A stretch of DNA of 64,000 nucleotides from Symbiodinium kawagutii (GCA_009767595.1 VSDK01012259.1:116228-180227), one strand, 5' to 3'. Counted from the stretch's first letter, positions 22,047 through 33,035 are shown. Made by a program: numbers and translations. Notes: generated by a model not told the origin, from the sequence alone.

Positions 22047-22130
22047 GCATGTCCAGTGAACCTTGGGATATCTGGGGATCCTTGGGATATCTGGGGATCC
22101 TTGGGATCCTGGGGATCCTGGGGATGGGAT
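22047..22130. repeat. TGGGGATCCTTGGGATATC tandem repeat
   Basis: Repeats of GGGGATCC(T/C)TGGGATATCT of about 20 bp, shrinking to TGGGGATCC units of about 10 bp at the right end. Confidence 0.7.
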
Positions 22131-22629
22131 AAACCTGCCATTTTTGTGGAAAATTGCAGGTGTCTGTAGACTCAGGTGTATGCTAACTTGTCAACTAGGA
22201 GAGCATGCTATTCCTTCACTACCCAGGTGCGTTTCCCTAACCTGGCCCTTCGAATCACCAGCTCTTGAATAGGTCAATCATCTCAAGATTGATTTTTTTT
22301 GCAGCCCCTGCAAGCAAATGTATCATACAGTAACATGAGGATGCTTAGCAAAAGATATGTCAAACAATCCATGGTGGCGCACAACGAACTGTAGGGCATC
22401 TGATGTGATCACATGAATGTCAAATAGGGCCAACTATCAGTGATAACAACATGTCATAATCCATCAGTGGCGTATTATTCCGAACGGAACACAAGTGATT
22501 ATGCAATAACCCATCACTGAAATAATTTCAATACTTGATATGAGAACCGTGATAATCCAACCCCGCCATTGCTGACCATTCAAACACCAAAGCTATTCAT
22601 TGAAAATAACCCAAAGCACAACCCGATCC

Positions 22630-22800
22630 CACTATTGCTTAATCACTAAACCTATTATTGTTATCAGTACTACTAGTGTTACAGTAATTACAATTAATCA
22701 AAGACATAAATAAGTAGATTAATAAATAAATAAAAAAAATATATATATATATATAAACAGTACTATAATAGATTTGGTGATTAAGCAATAGTAATGATCA
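22630..22800. repeat. inverted repeat around an AT tract
   Basis: CTATTGCTTAATCACTAAACC near 22633 and its near reverse complement GTGATTAAGCAATAG near 22780 flank AAATAAATAAA/ATATATAT DNA. It could form a long hairpin, or be a degraded TIR element of another family. Confidence 0.5.
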
Positions 22801-22866
22801 TAAATCACCCAACCTATTACTTTATATGTACAGTACTGCTGAACAAAAACATGGATCTGGTTGAAG

Positions 22867-22990
22867 CTCTGCCTCCCATCATCCCCAATATGCGATGGTT
22901 CCGGCCTGGGCTTGTGCTCCGCGAGTGCCTCGCGGTTCCGGCGCTCCTGGTTTCGCCGACGCCGCCGGCCCTGTTGCACCAGCTACTCCG
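22867..22990. CDS. GC-rich exon island of uncertain strand
   Basis: Plus model: acceptor GGTTGAAG, reading ALPPIIPNMRWFRPGLVLRE and on to ...LLHQLLR, donor CTCCG|GTGACTG. Minus model: acceptor CCGGAGTAG, reading LVQQGRRRRRNQERRNREAL and on to ...SHIGDDGRQSFNQIH, a basic, helix-like stretch. Both are open. Neither has a partner exon. Confidence 0.3.
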
Positions 22991-23044
22991 GTGACTGAAA
23001 CAAATAACCGGATGTCTGATGATTATTATGTCAGTTGACAATTG

Positions 23045-23142
23045 GGTGTTTCTCAAAATAAGGGACCCAAAAAATGGTTGGTTTATTACTATAAATGACT
23101 ATTAATGGATGATTTGGGGGTACCCCTATTTTGAGAAACACC
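23045..23142. mobile_element. family A element A8 with CAATTG duplication
   Basis: GGTGTTTCTCAAAATAAGGG ... CCCCTATTTTGAGAAACACC, 98 bp, flanked by perfect CAATTG at 23039-23044 and 23143-23148. The best-preserved copy in the window. Confidence 0.85.
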
Positions 23143-24016
23143 CAATTGATTGATGACCGGACTTATGTCAATGACCGGAGTTTAATGTGAGTTGATAATT
23201 CGTAAATTGTGAGTAATTGATCATTACCAATATTATGAGTAGTTGATTGTCAAATTAACTAAGCCTAATTATGAGAAATTCATCACTGATGTTAACAATA
23301 TGCTCTATATTTATAACATATTGTTGACTGTACTGGTAATTATGTACAATGATAAAATAATGATGCATGCACATATTGACATATCATCCATCCACTAAGT
23401 GTCTCTGTGTCCGCTGTAGGCTGCCAAAACTTGGCACATTCACACCCGTTCCTGTGTGTGCGTGTGTGTGTGCGGTCAACTGCTGTCAATCCATAATGTG
23501 CAAACTTCCATCACCTCAACTCGCAACTGAACAATAATCACAAAAAAACTGAAACAACAACACCTGCAACAACAACCACCATCAACAAAAACACCGCTGC
23601 GACGACAACAACAACAACAGTCCCATTGGCAACAAAAATGACTAACAACAACATGACAGCCAAAAACAAACAAGAAGAACAACAGAAACGACAATAAAAC
23701 ACAACCCAAACACACCAAACAAAACAATAATAACAGCAAACATTTCAACATGAAAAACAGCAACAGCAACAACAATAGCAGCAACAACTACCACCCTAAC
23801 ATTGGTATCTACTATACTCGTTGCTACAAGTATTGCCACTTGTCAATAACTGTAGAATGATAATTTATAAATATAAATATATATATATATATATTGTATA
23901 TATAAATATGTAAAAATACATGAATAAATGAATAAACAAAAAATACATATATACATATATATATAAATAAAAAATATATACTAAGCCCCCCAAAAACCTA
24001 CCTTTTGCCACCTTCT

Positions 24017-25943
24017 AGTCAGAGTAGAGTAGAGTAGAGAAGAGAAGAGGAGAATAGAGTAGAGTAGAATGTAGAAGAGTAGAATATAGTATAGTATAGT
24101 ACAATAGAATAAAGTAGAGTATAGTAGAATAAAGTAGAGTAGAGTTTAGTAGAGTAGAGTAGAGTAGAGAAGAGTAGAATAGAGTAAATTATAATTTAAT
24201 AGAATAGAGTAGAACGGAGTAAAGTAGAGCATATATAGTATGGAAGAGTAGAGTAGAATATAATATAGTAGAGTAGATTAGAATAGAGTAGAATAAAGAA
24301 GAATAGAATAGAGGATAGTAGAGTAGAGAAGGGTAGAGTAAGAGAGTCGAGCAGAGTGTTGTATATTAGAGTACAGTAGAGTAGAGAAGAGTAGACTATA
24401 CTTGAGTAGAGTAGGGCACAGTAAAGTAGAGTAGAGTCAGAATAGAGTAGAGTAGAGTAAAGAAGAGTAGAATAAAATAGAAGATAGTAGAGAATAATTT
24501 AGTAGAGTAGAATAGAGTAGAATAGAGTATAGTAAAGTAGAATAGAGTAGAGTATAGTAACCTAGAATAGAATAGAGCAGAGTAGAGTACAGCAGGCTAA
24601 AGTAGAATATAGTAGAGTAGAGTAGAGTAGAATTGAATAGAGTAAAGCATAGTAGATTAGAGTAGAGTAGAGTAGATTAGAGCAGAGCAGAGTAAACTGG
24701 AGTAGAGTAGAGCAGAGTAGGGAAGAGTATAGTGCAGTAGAGTAGAGCAGAGTAGAGTAGAGTAGAATAGAGTGAAGTAAAGTAGAGTAAAATTGAGTAG
24801 AATATACTATCGTAGATTAGAGAAGAATATAATAGAATAGAATAGAGTATAGAAAACTCGAATAGAATAGAGCAGAGTAGAGCAGAGTAGAGTACAGTAG
24901 ACTAAAGTAGAATATAGTAGAGTAGAGTAGAATAGAGTATAGTACAATAGAATTGAGTAGAGTATAGTATACTAGATTAGAGCAGAGAAGAGTAGAATAG
25001 AGCAGAGTGGAGTATAATAGAATAGAAAAGAATAGAGAAGAGTAGAGTAGAGTAGAACAAAAAATAGGTGGGTATAGTATAGTATAATCTAATATCGTAC
25101 AATATAATAGAGCAGAGCAGAGCAGAGTAGAGTAGAGCAGAGCAGAGCAGAGTAGAGTAGAGCAGAGTAGGGAAGAGTATAGTGCAGTAGAGTAGAGCAG
25201 AGTAGAGTAGAGTAGAATAGAGTGAAGTAAAGTAGAGTAGAGTAGAGTAGAGTAAAGTAGAGTAGAGTATAGTAAAGTATATTAGAACAAAAAAGAATAG
25301 AGAAGAGAAGAGAGGAACATAGTAGACTAGACTAGACTAGACTAGACTAGAGTAGAGTACTAATATAGTATAATGCAATAAAGTGGAATAGCGCAGAGTG
25401 GAGCATAGTACAGTACAGTATGGCAGAATATAGTGCAGCAAAGTAGAATAGAGCCGATTAGAGAAGAGAAGAGCATAGCATAGTCTAGTAAAGTGGAGAA
25501 TAGCATAGTAAAGAAAAATATAATGGAGTAAAATGATTGAATTGCAGGCTAGCAAAGAGTAGAATAGAGTAGAATAGAATAGAAAAGAGCAGAGTATAGT
25601 AAAATAGGGTAGAGTAGAGCAGAGTAGAGTAGAATAGGGTAGAGTAGAATAGAATAGAGTAGACTATGCGATAGTAAAGAAGAGTAAAATAGAGTATAGT
25701 ATAGCATTGTAGAATCAAACCATTGAACTGCAGAGTAGGGTAGCGCAGAGTAGAGTAGACTATAAGAAGTAGATTAGAATAGAGTAGAGCAGAGAAGAGA
25801 AGCATAGCGTAGAGTAGAAAATAGTAGAGTATAGTAAAATATAATAGTAGAGTAGAGTAGAATAGAATCTAGTAGAGTAGAGTATAATAGAGTAGAGCAG
25901 AGAAGAGTAGAGTGGAGGATAGTAGATTACAGTAGAGTAAAGT
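24017..25943. repeat. GTAGA pentanucleotide satellite with higher-order duplications
   Basis: About 1.9 kb of (A)GAGT-A units, consensus GTAGA, with variants AATAG, GCAGA, GTATA. Longer segments repeat: about 24712-24790 recurs at about 25155-25230, about 24562-24620 recurs at about 24850-24920, and the odd phrase TTGAA(T/C)TGCAG near 25535 recurs near 25722. Strand composition is extremely purine-rich. Confidence 0.92.
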
Positions 25944-26780
25944 TTTGGTTTCTCTGTTTTTTAAATTTGTCCTCAAAAACCAAAAATGTTATTTGATTTT
26001 TTTTTCACTAATACCCAAGTTTTTCCAAGGAAAACCAAAAAACCAAAAAACCAACTTTCCAAACAGAATGTTTGGTCAAGGTCAAAAAAGTTGGTTTTTT
26101 GGTTTTTTGGTTTTCCTTGAGTTTTTTTGTTTTTTTTTGTTTTTTTTTGGTTTTCCTTGGGTTTTTTTTGTTTTTTTTCTCAAAAACCAAAATTTTCCTT
26201 GGGTTTTTTTGGTTTTTGGACGAAAAACCAAAAAAAGCTGAGGGAAAACCAAAATACCACGTTTCCAAACAGAATGTTTGGTCAAGGTTTTTTGGTTTTT
26301 TTGTTTTCTTTGGTTTTCCGTGGAAAAATATTATCTTTTTCAGAAAAAACAAAATTTTCCTTGGGTTTTTTCTTGGTTTTTCGTCCAAAAACCAAAAAAA
26401 CCCAAGGAAAATTTTGGTTTTTGAGAAAAAAAAACAAAAAAACCCAAGGAAAACCAAAAAAAAACAAAAAAAACAAAAAAAACTCAAGGAAAACCAAAAA
26501 ACCAACTTTTCTGACCTTGACCAAACATTCTGTTTGGAAAGTTGGTTTTTTGTTTTTTTGGTTTTCCCTCAGTTTTTTTGGTTTTTCGTTCAAAAACCAA
26601 AAAAAAATCACGGAAAATTTTGGTTTTTGAGGAACGACCAAAAAAACACAGGGAAAACCAAAGAAACCAAAAAAAACAAACTCAAGGAAAACCAAAAAAC
26701 CAACTTTTTTGACCTTGACCAAACATTCTGTTTGGAAAGTTGGTTTTTTGGTTTTTTGGTTTTCTTTGGAAAAAGTTAAT
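25944..26780. repeat. TTTTGG/CCAAAA array with nested palindromes
   Basis: Made of GGTTTTCC, GGTTTTTTGG and complements. It contains four copies of a phrase built around CCAAACAGAATGTTTGGTC, two forward (26060 and 26265) and two reversed (about 26518 and 26717), each flanked by AACCAACTTT or AAAGTTGGTT arms. The whole array is a large imperfect palindrome centred near 26.4 kb. The overlapping long open frames here on both strands (up to 235 codons of F/K/N/P-rich sequence) are not credible genes. Confidence 0.88.
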
Positions 26781-27070
26781 CCTTGCTACAGATATATTCT
26801 GTTGCTGTTTGTAACTTTTGGGTGTTTAGTTTTTTGGGTAAACAAATATACTTTAAATTTACATTATAAATATGGCAAAAAACACTGGAAAATACGGTTC
26901 AAAATAGAAAAAGGTAGGTTTTGGGGGGGGCCTACCATATATATGTATGTATGTGTACCTATCAACAATGCATCTATGAATTTGTGATACTAAAATCATG
27001 AGCTCATAACGGCAAGGCCAGCAACAAAAAAAGGATCTGCTTTCTTCGTTTCCTCCTCTTCTCCACCCAG

Positions 27071-27296
27071 GTCGCAGCTCAAGGCAAGCCTCAGGGCTGC
27101 TTGCGCTACGCAGCGGTGTCAGCCATGATGGTCTGGTTGGTGGTGCTTCACCATCCCGTGCTTCACCACCCTGTCATGAAAAACATGCGCAAGTCAACCA
27201 ACCAACCATTTATTTATGCTATAGCGGAAACAAAAACTGTCAATCAAACCACCAACCAGGCAATTAGAAGCAGAGAAAAGCCGCAACCTTCAATAA
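27071..27296 (+). CDS. candidate two-exon gene end, joined across element E3
   Basis: Exon 27071-27135 follows an excellent acceptor (CGTTTCCTCCTCTTCTCCACCCAG) and reads VAAQGKPQGCLRYAAVSAMM, V, then a codon split TG|G. Removing 27136-27259 (GTTGGTGG...CCAACCAG, element E3) restores TGG and continues QLEAEKSRNLQ to TAA at 27294-27296. The pyrimidine tract and in-phase join support the plus strand. On the minus strand the same island reads an E-rich frame that can be explained as the complement of the pyrimidine tract. Product unknown. Confidence 0.45.
27133..27259. mobile_element. family E TIR element E3
   Basis: CTGGTTGGTGGTGCTTC ... TCAATCAAACCACCAACCAG. A short internal tandem (CATCCCGTGCTTCACCACCC) is present. 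It appears to serve as a 124-bp intron. Confidence 0.72.
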
Positions 27297-27441
27297 ATAA
27301 ATACTTTGTTGATTCTAATGCTTGATTGATGGCTCATGATGGTTGCGGATGGTTTTTGAATCGTGATTGCAAAGTATCCTTTGCTGTGGTCGATGGTTGA
27401 TAGCTATTATGCCTTACTACATCAACCACCGCTAATCACAA

Positions 27442-27651
27442 TTGACCATAACTAACCCCCATCAACCACTCACAACCCCTTCCCAACGCTTGTCCATGCT
27501 TGTCTGGCCCCAAGACATTTCTCCACGCGCAGATTTGAATGAATGCTTGTTGGTGGGTGCCCCATCCCAGAAAAACTATGCTTGTCAATCAGTTCATGAT
27601 CCAAAAATAACCCGAAGAAATCTTCACAGTACCAACAAGGTCAATATGTAA
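27442..27651 (+). CDS. weak open frame, 69 codons
   Basis: Frame TITNPHQPLTTPSQRLSML ... ends ...STNKVNM, TAA. Pro/Thr/Gln-rich, partly from CCATCAACC low-complexity DNA. Listed as the only frame in this interval; could be noise. Confidence 0.15.
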   Translation: MTITNPHQPLTTPSQRLSMLVWPQDISPRADLNECLLVGAPSQKNYACQSVHDPKITRRNLHSTNKVNM

Positions 27652-27724
27652 GCATCAAGAACTATCTCGAAAACCAGCTTGAGCACCAGTTTGAAAACAA
27701 GATGGAAAAGGTTTCCATAACCAC

Positions 27725-27868
27725 CCTCAGGGCTGGTTGGCAAGCCCTGCCGTCAAGGCGCAAAGTGCCCATCCGCGCCACTGCCAGGGAGGCAGCCAGC
27801 CATCGGCAGCTGCGGTGCATCAACACCGCCACCTCAAGGGAGGGGAACCAAGGGATGAAGCGTGGCGA
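27725..27868 (-). CDS. GC-rich exon island, minus strand preferred
   Basis: Acceptor CATGGCCTCAG, 48 codons in phase 0: SPRFIPWFPSLEVAVLMHRS, CRWLAASLAVARMGTLRLDG, RACQPALR, donor CTGAGG|GTGGTTATGG. The plus strand is open as well (GWLASPAVKAQS...) with acceptor CCACCCTCAG, so strand is uncertain. Function unknown. Confidence 0.33.
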
Positions 27869-27909
27869 CTGAGGCCATGGGCGTCATGATCCGTGGTGAT
27901 ATGTTGCGA

Positions 27910-28132
27910 GCTGGGTCAAGCAGTGGACCAACCAACAACAATGGTTAACTAGCTGCTTAATGGTTGATAGTAGGGGATAATAACTAACAACTATAGGGGA
28001 TATAGCAACTATATGGCTATGGGTCAAGCAGTTAACCAACCAATTTCATGGGAGGTAACCAACCAATAGTAAGGAAACCAGCCTGGTTAATGATGGGGGA
28101 ATCAGGGGTACGGGGTGAACTGACCCACAGCC
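27910..28132. mobile_element. family C cluster C4
   Basis: Two left ends (GGGTCAAGCAGTGGACCAACC at about 27913 and GGCTATGGGTCAAGCAGTTAACC at about 28014) share one right end (GGTACGGGGTGAACTGACCCACAGCC, to 28132). A nested or tandem arrangement, as in C3. Confidence 0.6.
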
Positions 28133-28139
28133 ATGTGAG

Positions 28140-29100
28140 TGGTGGTGATACGGGAGTCATTTGTGGTAGTCACATGTAGTCACTACTGTAGTAGGTAGTC
28201 AGGTAGTCATTGGAGATAGCTTTAGGTATAGTCATTAGTCATGTATGATTTTCATATGTGTCAACAAATGCAGGGATACTTGTAGATATTCAGAATGTCA
28301 TAGTTGATGAGCGTTGGTCATACGCAAAAGTTACCAAGATATTCAAAGTGCATCATGGGTTGATATAGATGTAGAGTGACCTCAAAGACCAGCCAATTAC
28401 TGTATGTTGTCATTTTCTGCGTTGGTGACATGCTGGGGGTAGATCTTCATACAAACAAAGAGTGATCATCCAAGCAAACTAACTAGCTACTATGAACCAA
28501 CAGCAACCATGCTTTGCCATCATGAAACTCATTGCATAGTCAAACCGTTGAACTATCAACCATCAGTGAACCTGTGATGGCAATATATTAGTAGATATTA
28601 TGTTATCACTAATTAATTGGGTATTTGCTGTCCATAGCGGCTAAGAGAACCGCCGGAACAACCTGATTGATGGCTAGTGCTTTTTGACTGTTGGTGAGAG
28701 AACTTGGGCGAATGGGCGAAACCAGAATTCTAGGAATCTGGTGATTCCCATCATGAAAGCCCATGCTAGCCCCATTCCACATCCAAGCAGCAATTCAACT
28801 AGCTTAGGTAGTGGCTTACAGACATCTTGATGGAATCACCAAACCACCCCATTCCGGATGAGATTCCAACACTTTGGCATTCAACGGCTCGAAACTCAGC
28901 CCAGCCATCGACACTGACAAATCGCCCTTGGGAAGCCCTGCGATTGGCAAACCATTGTCGTCACCTGCTGGCAAAATGGCCGATGTCTCATCCACAATGG
29001 GCTTATGGTGGTCACTTGACTAGAAACTTACAAGTGATATAAACATAATTCACCACTATGATAACCATGGTAATACCAACAATAAATATAGTTAACTACC
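28140..29100. other. stretch without a supportable gene
   Basis: Contains GTAGTCA/GTCATTAG-rich words (28140-28260) and a 71-codon plus frame at 28827-29042 of unremarkable composition. No splice pairs or TIR elements were seen. Confidence 0.3.
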
Positions 29101-29134
29101 ACTAATTAGAGCAACTAACGACTATAAATAACAC

Positions 29135-29242
29135 GTCAAGGTGAAGGGCTCCTGGGGGCCGCTCCTGGCCTTGCCCCCCTAAGCCATGGAGCCCTGCACC
29201 TGGAGGCATCTTCTGCATGCCGGCGGCAATGCGTCGGGAGGC
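29135..29242 (-). CDS. minus-strand exon candidate
   Basis: Acceptor TCGACTCGATCGCAG, 36 codons: ASRRIAAGMQKMPPGAGLHG, LGGQGQERPPGALHLD, donor CCTTGAC|GTGTTATT. Gly/Pro-rich. It is one of several minus islands between 27.7 and 33.2 kb. Two other minus frames are partly open, and phases do not connect it simply to the 29.8-kb island. Confidence 0.35.
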
Positions 29243-29399
29243 CTGCGATCGAGTCGAGTCGCTTGATCCAGCGTGCGGCACGCAATGGTGGAGGCTTCAG
29301 GCGATCAGTTGCTTCATGGTTGGGTCCATCATTGTGGGATTTGGAATGGTTGGATGATGTTTGATGGTTGATGAGTGCTTCATTTTGTCTTATGACTTT

Positions 29400-29503
29400 G
29401 ATGGTTTTTACCCCGCAAATCATCCAATATTGACCGTTTATATCCGTTTATACTAATAAACCAACCATTTGGGGGGTACCCTATTTAAAAAAAACACCAA
29501 ATG
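29400..29503. mobile_element. family A element, degraded copy
   Basis: Contains CCCCGCAAATCATCCAATATTGACC, the AATAAACCAACCATTTGGGGGGTACCC core and the right end TTTAAAAAAAACACC. The left TIR is mostly lost. Comparable remnants lie at 31398-31490, 35745-35830, 39785-39870, 40822-40844 (right half) and 46366-46460. Confidence 0.5.
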
Positions 29504-29788
29504 AAGATCGAAATCCACAGTTTACAAAAGCAATCCAATTGTTCAGAATGGGTATAGAACCAAAATTTGGATACACATTAATTAATCACATTTGACAGGC
29601 AACCATCAACACTCAACAGTAAGATTGGATATGCAAAAAATCACCATCAACTCGCATGACATTCAATTGCTGCCTTCCAGACAACAGGTTACCATAGGTG
29701 CCTATACTTAGTGGTTACACCTCCACGGTTGGTCGTTGGTCATAGCTGGTGGTTGGTGGTTAAGCTTAGGTTAGTGGTTAGGTCAGAC

Positions 29789-29926
29789 CTCCACTGAGGG
29801 TGGGTGGTTGGTCATGACTGGGCCTAAGCCCAATGTTTCTTGGGGAGATCGCCCACGCCGGCTCAGCCTCCTGCAACTGTCGATATGTCATGCTTTCGCC
29901 ATCGTCCTTGCAAGGCCGGCTGCATG
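29789..29926 (-). CDS. minus-strand exon candidate
   Basis: Acceptor GCAAAGGTAGCAG|CA, then 45 codons: CSRPCKDDGESMTYRQLQEA, EPAWAISPRNIGLRPSHDQP, PTLSGG, donor AGTGGAG|GTCTGACC. Composition is natural with clustered acidic residues. The plus strand is open but Ser/Ala-rich, as expected for an antisense shadow. No family recognised. Confidence 0.42.
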
Positions 29927-30176
29927 CTGCTACCTTTGCTACTGGACCATGCTCGGTTGATTGCTGATTTGATGTCAAGTTGTAGTGGTTGTGATTGTAT
30001 GTGATTGTTGATGCTATCTTCTTTGGAGATCCCGCATCATGAGAACAATAAACGCAATTGCGTTTCCGTACTTGGCTTCCAACAAAACATGAACGCAAAA
30101 AGAAAGAAAACCGGCAACACAAAGACCTGGGAGGATTTTTCTTGTGACGGCCACCACCAGGGGACTACCGTGTCTC

Positions 30177-30291
30177 CTAGCGATAGCAGGACTGGTCTAT
30201 CAAGACAGTGCGTCCGTACTTCCCAAGGAAATCAGCTAGCTGTGACGCTGTTGGGTCACCTTCGCCCAGCTGCTTGGGGAAGTCAAGCTGA
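30177..30291 (-). CDS. minus-strand terminal exon candidate
   Basis: Acceptor CGATTGCATCCAG|T (or CAGTCAG| three bases later), then QLDFPKQLGEGDPTASQLAD, FLGKYGRTVLIDQSCYR and TAG. Strongly protein-like. Reading through the TAG would continue for another 18 codons to CCTCCCAG|GTCTTTG, so the stop could also be a decayed CAG or a recoded codon; the simple reading is a gene end. The plus strand frame over the same DNA is less convincing. Confidence 0.42.
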
Positions 30292-30623
30292 CTGGATGCA
30301 ATCGTCACCGAATCATCTCAACGATTGGTGCTTTCACCCCTAGCTCGGCTTCGAAAAGCATTGAAGGTTCTATTTAGTTACATCTAGTTCCAACATGGGG
30401 CTGGTAATCCTTCGTACCAGTTATATTTAGTTACGAATCATGTTACATCCTCTTACACATCTTGGTGGCTTATAGATCCCTTGCTAAAAATATATTTTTT
30501 TAGTGGTTATATGGTCAATCAATCATATCCCAAAAACACAACAAAAACCTAAGAATTCGTGGAAGTTAGTGGAAGTATAAGCCACCCTGCATAATAGTAG
30601 TAGCTACCATAGCTGGTAGTCAC

Positions 30624-30744
30624 CCCCCCAACAGCGCGCTGGTGGAGGCCCACCGGGGCGCAGGTTGGTGGGAGCGCCCTCCTCCACGGCAGTTTTGTCA
30701 CTGAAGCGTTCCACCAAGGCGTCGAAGGCCTCACGGGGTAGCAA
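30624..30744 (-). CDS. minus-strand exon candidate
   Basis: Acceptor GATTAGCACGGCAG, frame LLPREAFDALVERFSDKTAV, EEGAPTNLRPGGPPPARCWG, donor GGGG|GTGACTACC; 121 bp, phase 0 in, phase 1 out. It is the most convincing single island by composition: an amphipathic helix-like first half, then a Gly/Pro-rich segment. Phase does not match the next island at 30291, so an exon is missing or the islands belong to different transcripts. Confidence 0.48.
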
Positions 30745-30754
30745 CTGCCGTGCT

Positions 30755-31180
30755 AATCACCATTAATGGTTGATTAATTAATGGTTAATTGATGATGATT
30801 AATGGTTGATTAATTAATGGTTAATTAGCATTAATGGTTGATGAACATGGTTAATTAAAAAATGCGATTATCACCATTATTTTTAAAGCAATGGTTGGTA
30901 AATATGGTTGATGAATGGTGAATGATGAAAGTATGTGAAAATATATGTGAAATTAACTATTAGCAATAGTTAATGAAAAATCAGCCATGGTGAAAATATG
31001 TGAAATGATAGTTGATCAGTCAATCAACCAGGGTGAAAATATGTGAAGATGATGGTTGAGAATGGTTGATTAGCAACGGTTGATTAGTGGTTGGTTAAAT
31101 GGTAGGAAAATGATGGTTAATGATGGTCAAATGGTTGATTGATGGTTGATGAATGGTTGATTCTGCCTGAATCATTTTGT
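30755..31180. repeat. TTAATGGTTGAT low-complexity tract
   Basis: TGGTTGATTAATTAATGG words and GTGAAAATATGTGAA repeats. The segment 31082-31160 (GTGGTTGGTTAAATGGTA...) reappears with small changes at 41716-41800. Confidence 0.6.
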
Positions 31181-31194
31181 GAACATGTTTGGAT

Positions 31195-32110
31195 TTTAAT
31201 GATTGATAGGGGATAACAGCCAACAGTTATAGGGGATATGCCACCATTTATGATCATGGTTGGGGGGGCACCATTTTTGGATACCACCACTTGACTTAGC
31301 AATGGTTGACCAATGGTGAAAATAATGACTGAGAATGGTTGGTTATGGCTTAATTATTTGGATTATAGCTGTAGTTAATAATAGGGAATGGGGGACCACC
31401 AAATACGGTGTTTCCCAAGCCATAGGGAACCTCCAAATCATCCTTTATACGAACCACTTGTAGTATAAACCAGAAACCACCATTTGGGTTAACAATGGTT
31501 GATTAGCAGCTGATTGGTGTTCAATTCCTGGTGAATTCACAGATGATTGATGGGGAATTCTCAAAACGGCATGGATGGTTTACTAATGATATTAATAATG
31601 GTTAACAATGGCCATTAACAAGTGGATAACGACCAATAATGGGAGATATTTACCGATTATAACAGTTGGTACAATACTACAATTGGTCAATATACAGGAT
31701 GATGTGGGGTCCTCTATTCTGACAAACACCCATCTGGGTGGGTTAGCAATGGTTGACTAATGATGAAAGTATATGAAAATAATGGTTGATAATGGTTGAT
31801 TATGGTTTATTTGGATAGTTAAGGATGATTAGGGACGGTTAAGCAAGGGCAGTGTTGGTTATTGATGGGTAAATAATGGCCAATGCTGGATAATGTGTGA
31901 TTCATGAAGGTGCGATGATAATTCATGATGGCGAAATTGATAATATGAATTGAACTGATGCTGGTTGATTGATGGTGAACAATGGTTGACTGATGGTTGA
32001 TTACTGTTTGATTACTGGTTGATTGCTGGTTGATTGCTGGTTGATTGCTGGTTGATTGCTGGTTGATTGCTGGTTGATTAATGATTTGCTGATGTCTGAT
32101 CGTGCTTAAT
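31195..32110. repeat. TGGTTGA-rich tract with 11-bp tandem array
   Basis: Low-complexity GGTTGATTA DNA. Near 32000-32080 the unit TTGATTGCTGG repeats about six times. Degraded family A and C fragments occur near 31195-31280, 31398-31490 and 31706-31732. Confidence 0.6.
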
Positions 32111-33035
32111 TCTGTGTGCACCATGAATAGATTATGATTAATATTGTTTCGTCGGCAGTGGTCCGCGGTTGATAATTGTTGGTTCACCGTTCACATTGGC
32201 TGATATCAATTGATACAGGTTTCGAAGGATTGACTGCCCTTGATATGTTTGGTAAGGCCTAGTATTGGTTGATAGTGGTTCAAGGGGGTTGTTCACACAA
32301 CTGACGTCGCGGACATACAATGATATGAACCCATTCTGAGCTGCAAAGGGTCATCCATAGTCATATGCAACATACTGCCGGGATCTGCTGGGGATCCTTT
32401 GCTAAAAATGATTCCAGAGTAGAAAATCCAATCCAACTGACTAATCTCTGCATCGACTGTGTTAAGTGGTAACGGCTATGTATATCCCATCACAGCCGGC
32501 TCACTAGATTGCCACTGAGCTACTTTCAGCAGCCACTCTCCCCCGTTAGCAGCTGTCTCCCCCAGAGATGGCTAAGCCAGAATTTGCAATCATAAACCAC
32601 AGCTGTAAACCAAGCTGTTCCCATCACCTTGATTTCAGCATGGTGGATTGAACACACAAACATATTGGCTGTGGTGAACCACACCCTGTACCCCTCATGA
32701 ACATCGTATAAACTACCAAACAGGTATTTGTTGGGATGTTCACCTACCAGTTTGTGTGAAGCGTAGTATGGACCCAAACCCGTCAACAGCCGGATCATAA
32801 TGGGTCAAGTTCCAGGTAGAGATGAATACACAGATTGCACGCCACCAGCGAATCCGCGGAGGATACAGCTGTTGGCTCTGCGAAGGAATATGTCCAGACA
32901 GGTCCAACGGAATCCATCCACAACTAAGATATACCCGAAGAAACTCTAGACCTGTATACCTTTTGAGGTCCTTATCCACCAGGTTGTCCCTTCCAACAAA
33001 AAATTCCCTAACAGGATTGTTCCCCAAGTCCTTAC

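Larger units (their letters stand above)
23986..26930. mobile_element. 2.9-kb simple-repeat block enclosed by inverted repeats
   Basis: The left border at 23986-24007 (CCCCCCAAAAACCTACCTTTT) is the near reverse complement of the right border at about 26907-26930 (AAAAAGGTAGGTTTTGGGGGG), and TATATAT follows outside both. Between them lie a GTAGA satellite (24017-25943) and a TTTTGG/CCAAAA array (25944-26780). The shared borders suggest the two unlike arrays form one unit that moved or amplified together. No transposase frame is present; the many open frames in the array are low-complexity artefacts. Confidence 0.5.

Noticed and set aside
23476-23839. Leu/Val/Cys-rich minus frames
   Set aside because: They come from CAACAA/AACAAC simple-sequence DNA.
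25337-25805. Open frames in the GTAGA region
   Set aside because: Satellite translation artefacts (L, Y, S, F, C repeats).
26008-26779. Overlapping long open frames (up to 235 codons) on both strands
   Set aside because: They are translations of the TTTTGG/CCAAAA array, with only F, K, N, P, G and few other residues, and occur in several frames at once.
31195-31280. Possible further family C copy
   Set aside because: Only interior words (GGGGATAACAGCCAAC, GGGGATATGCC) are present, with neither TIR end intact.
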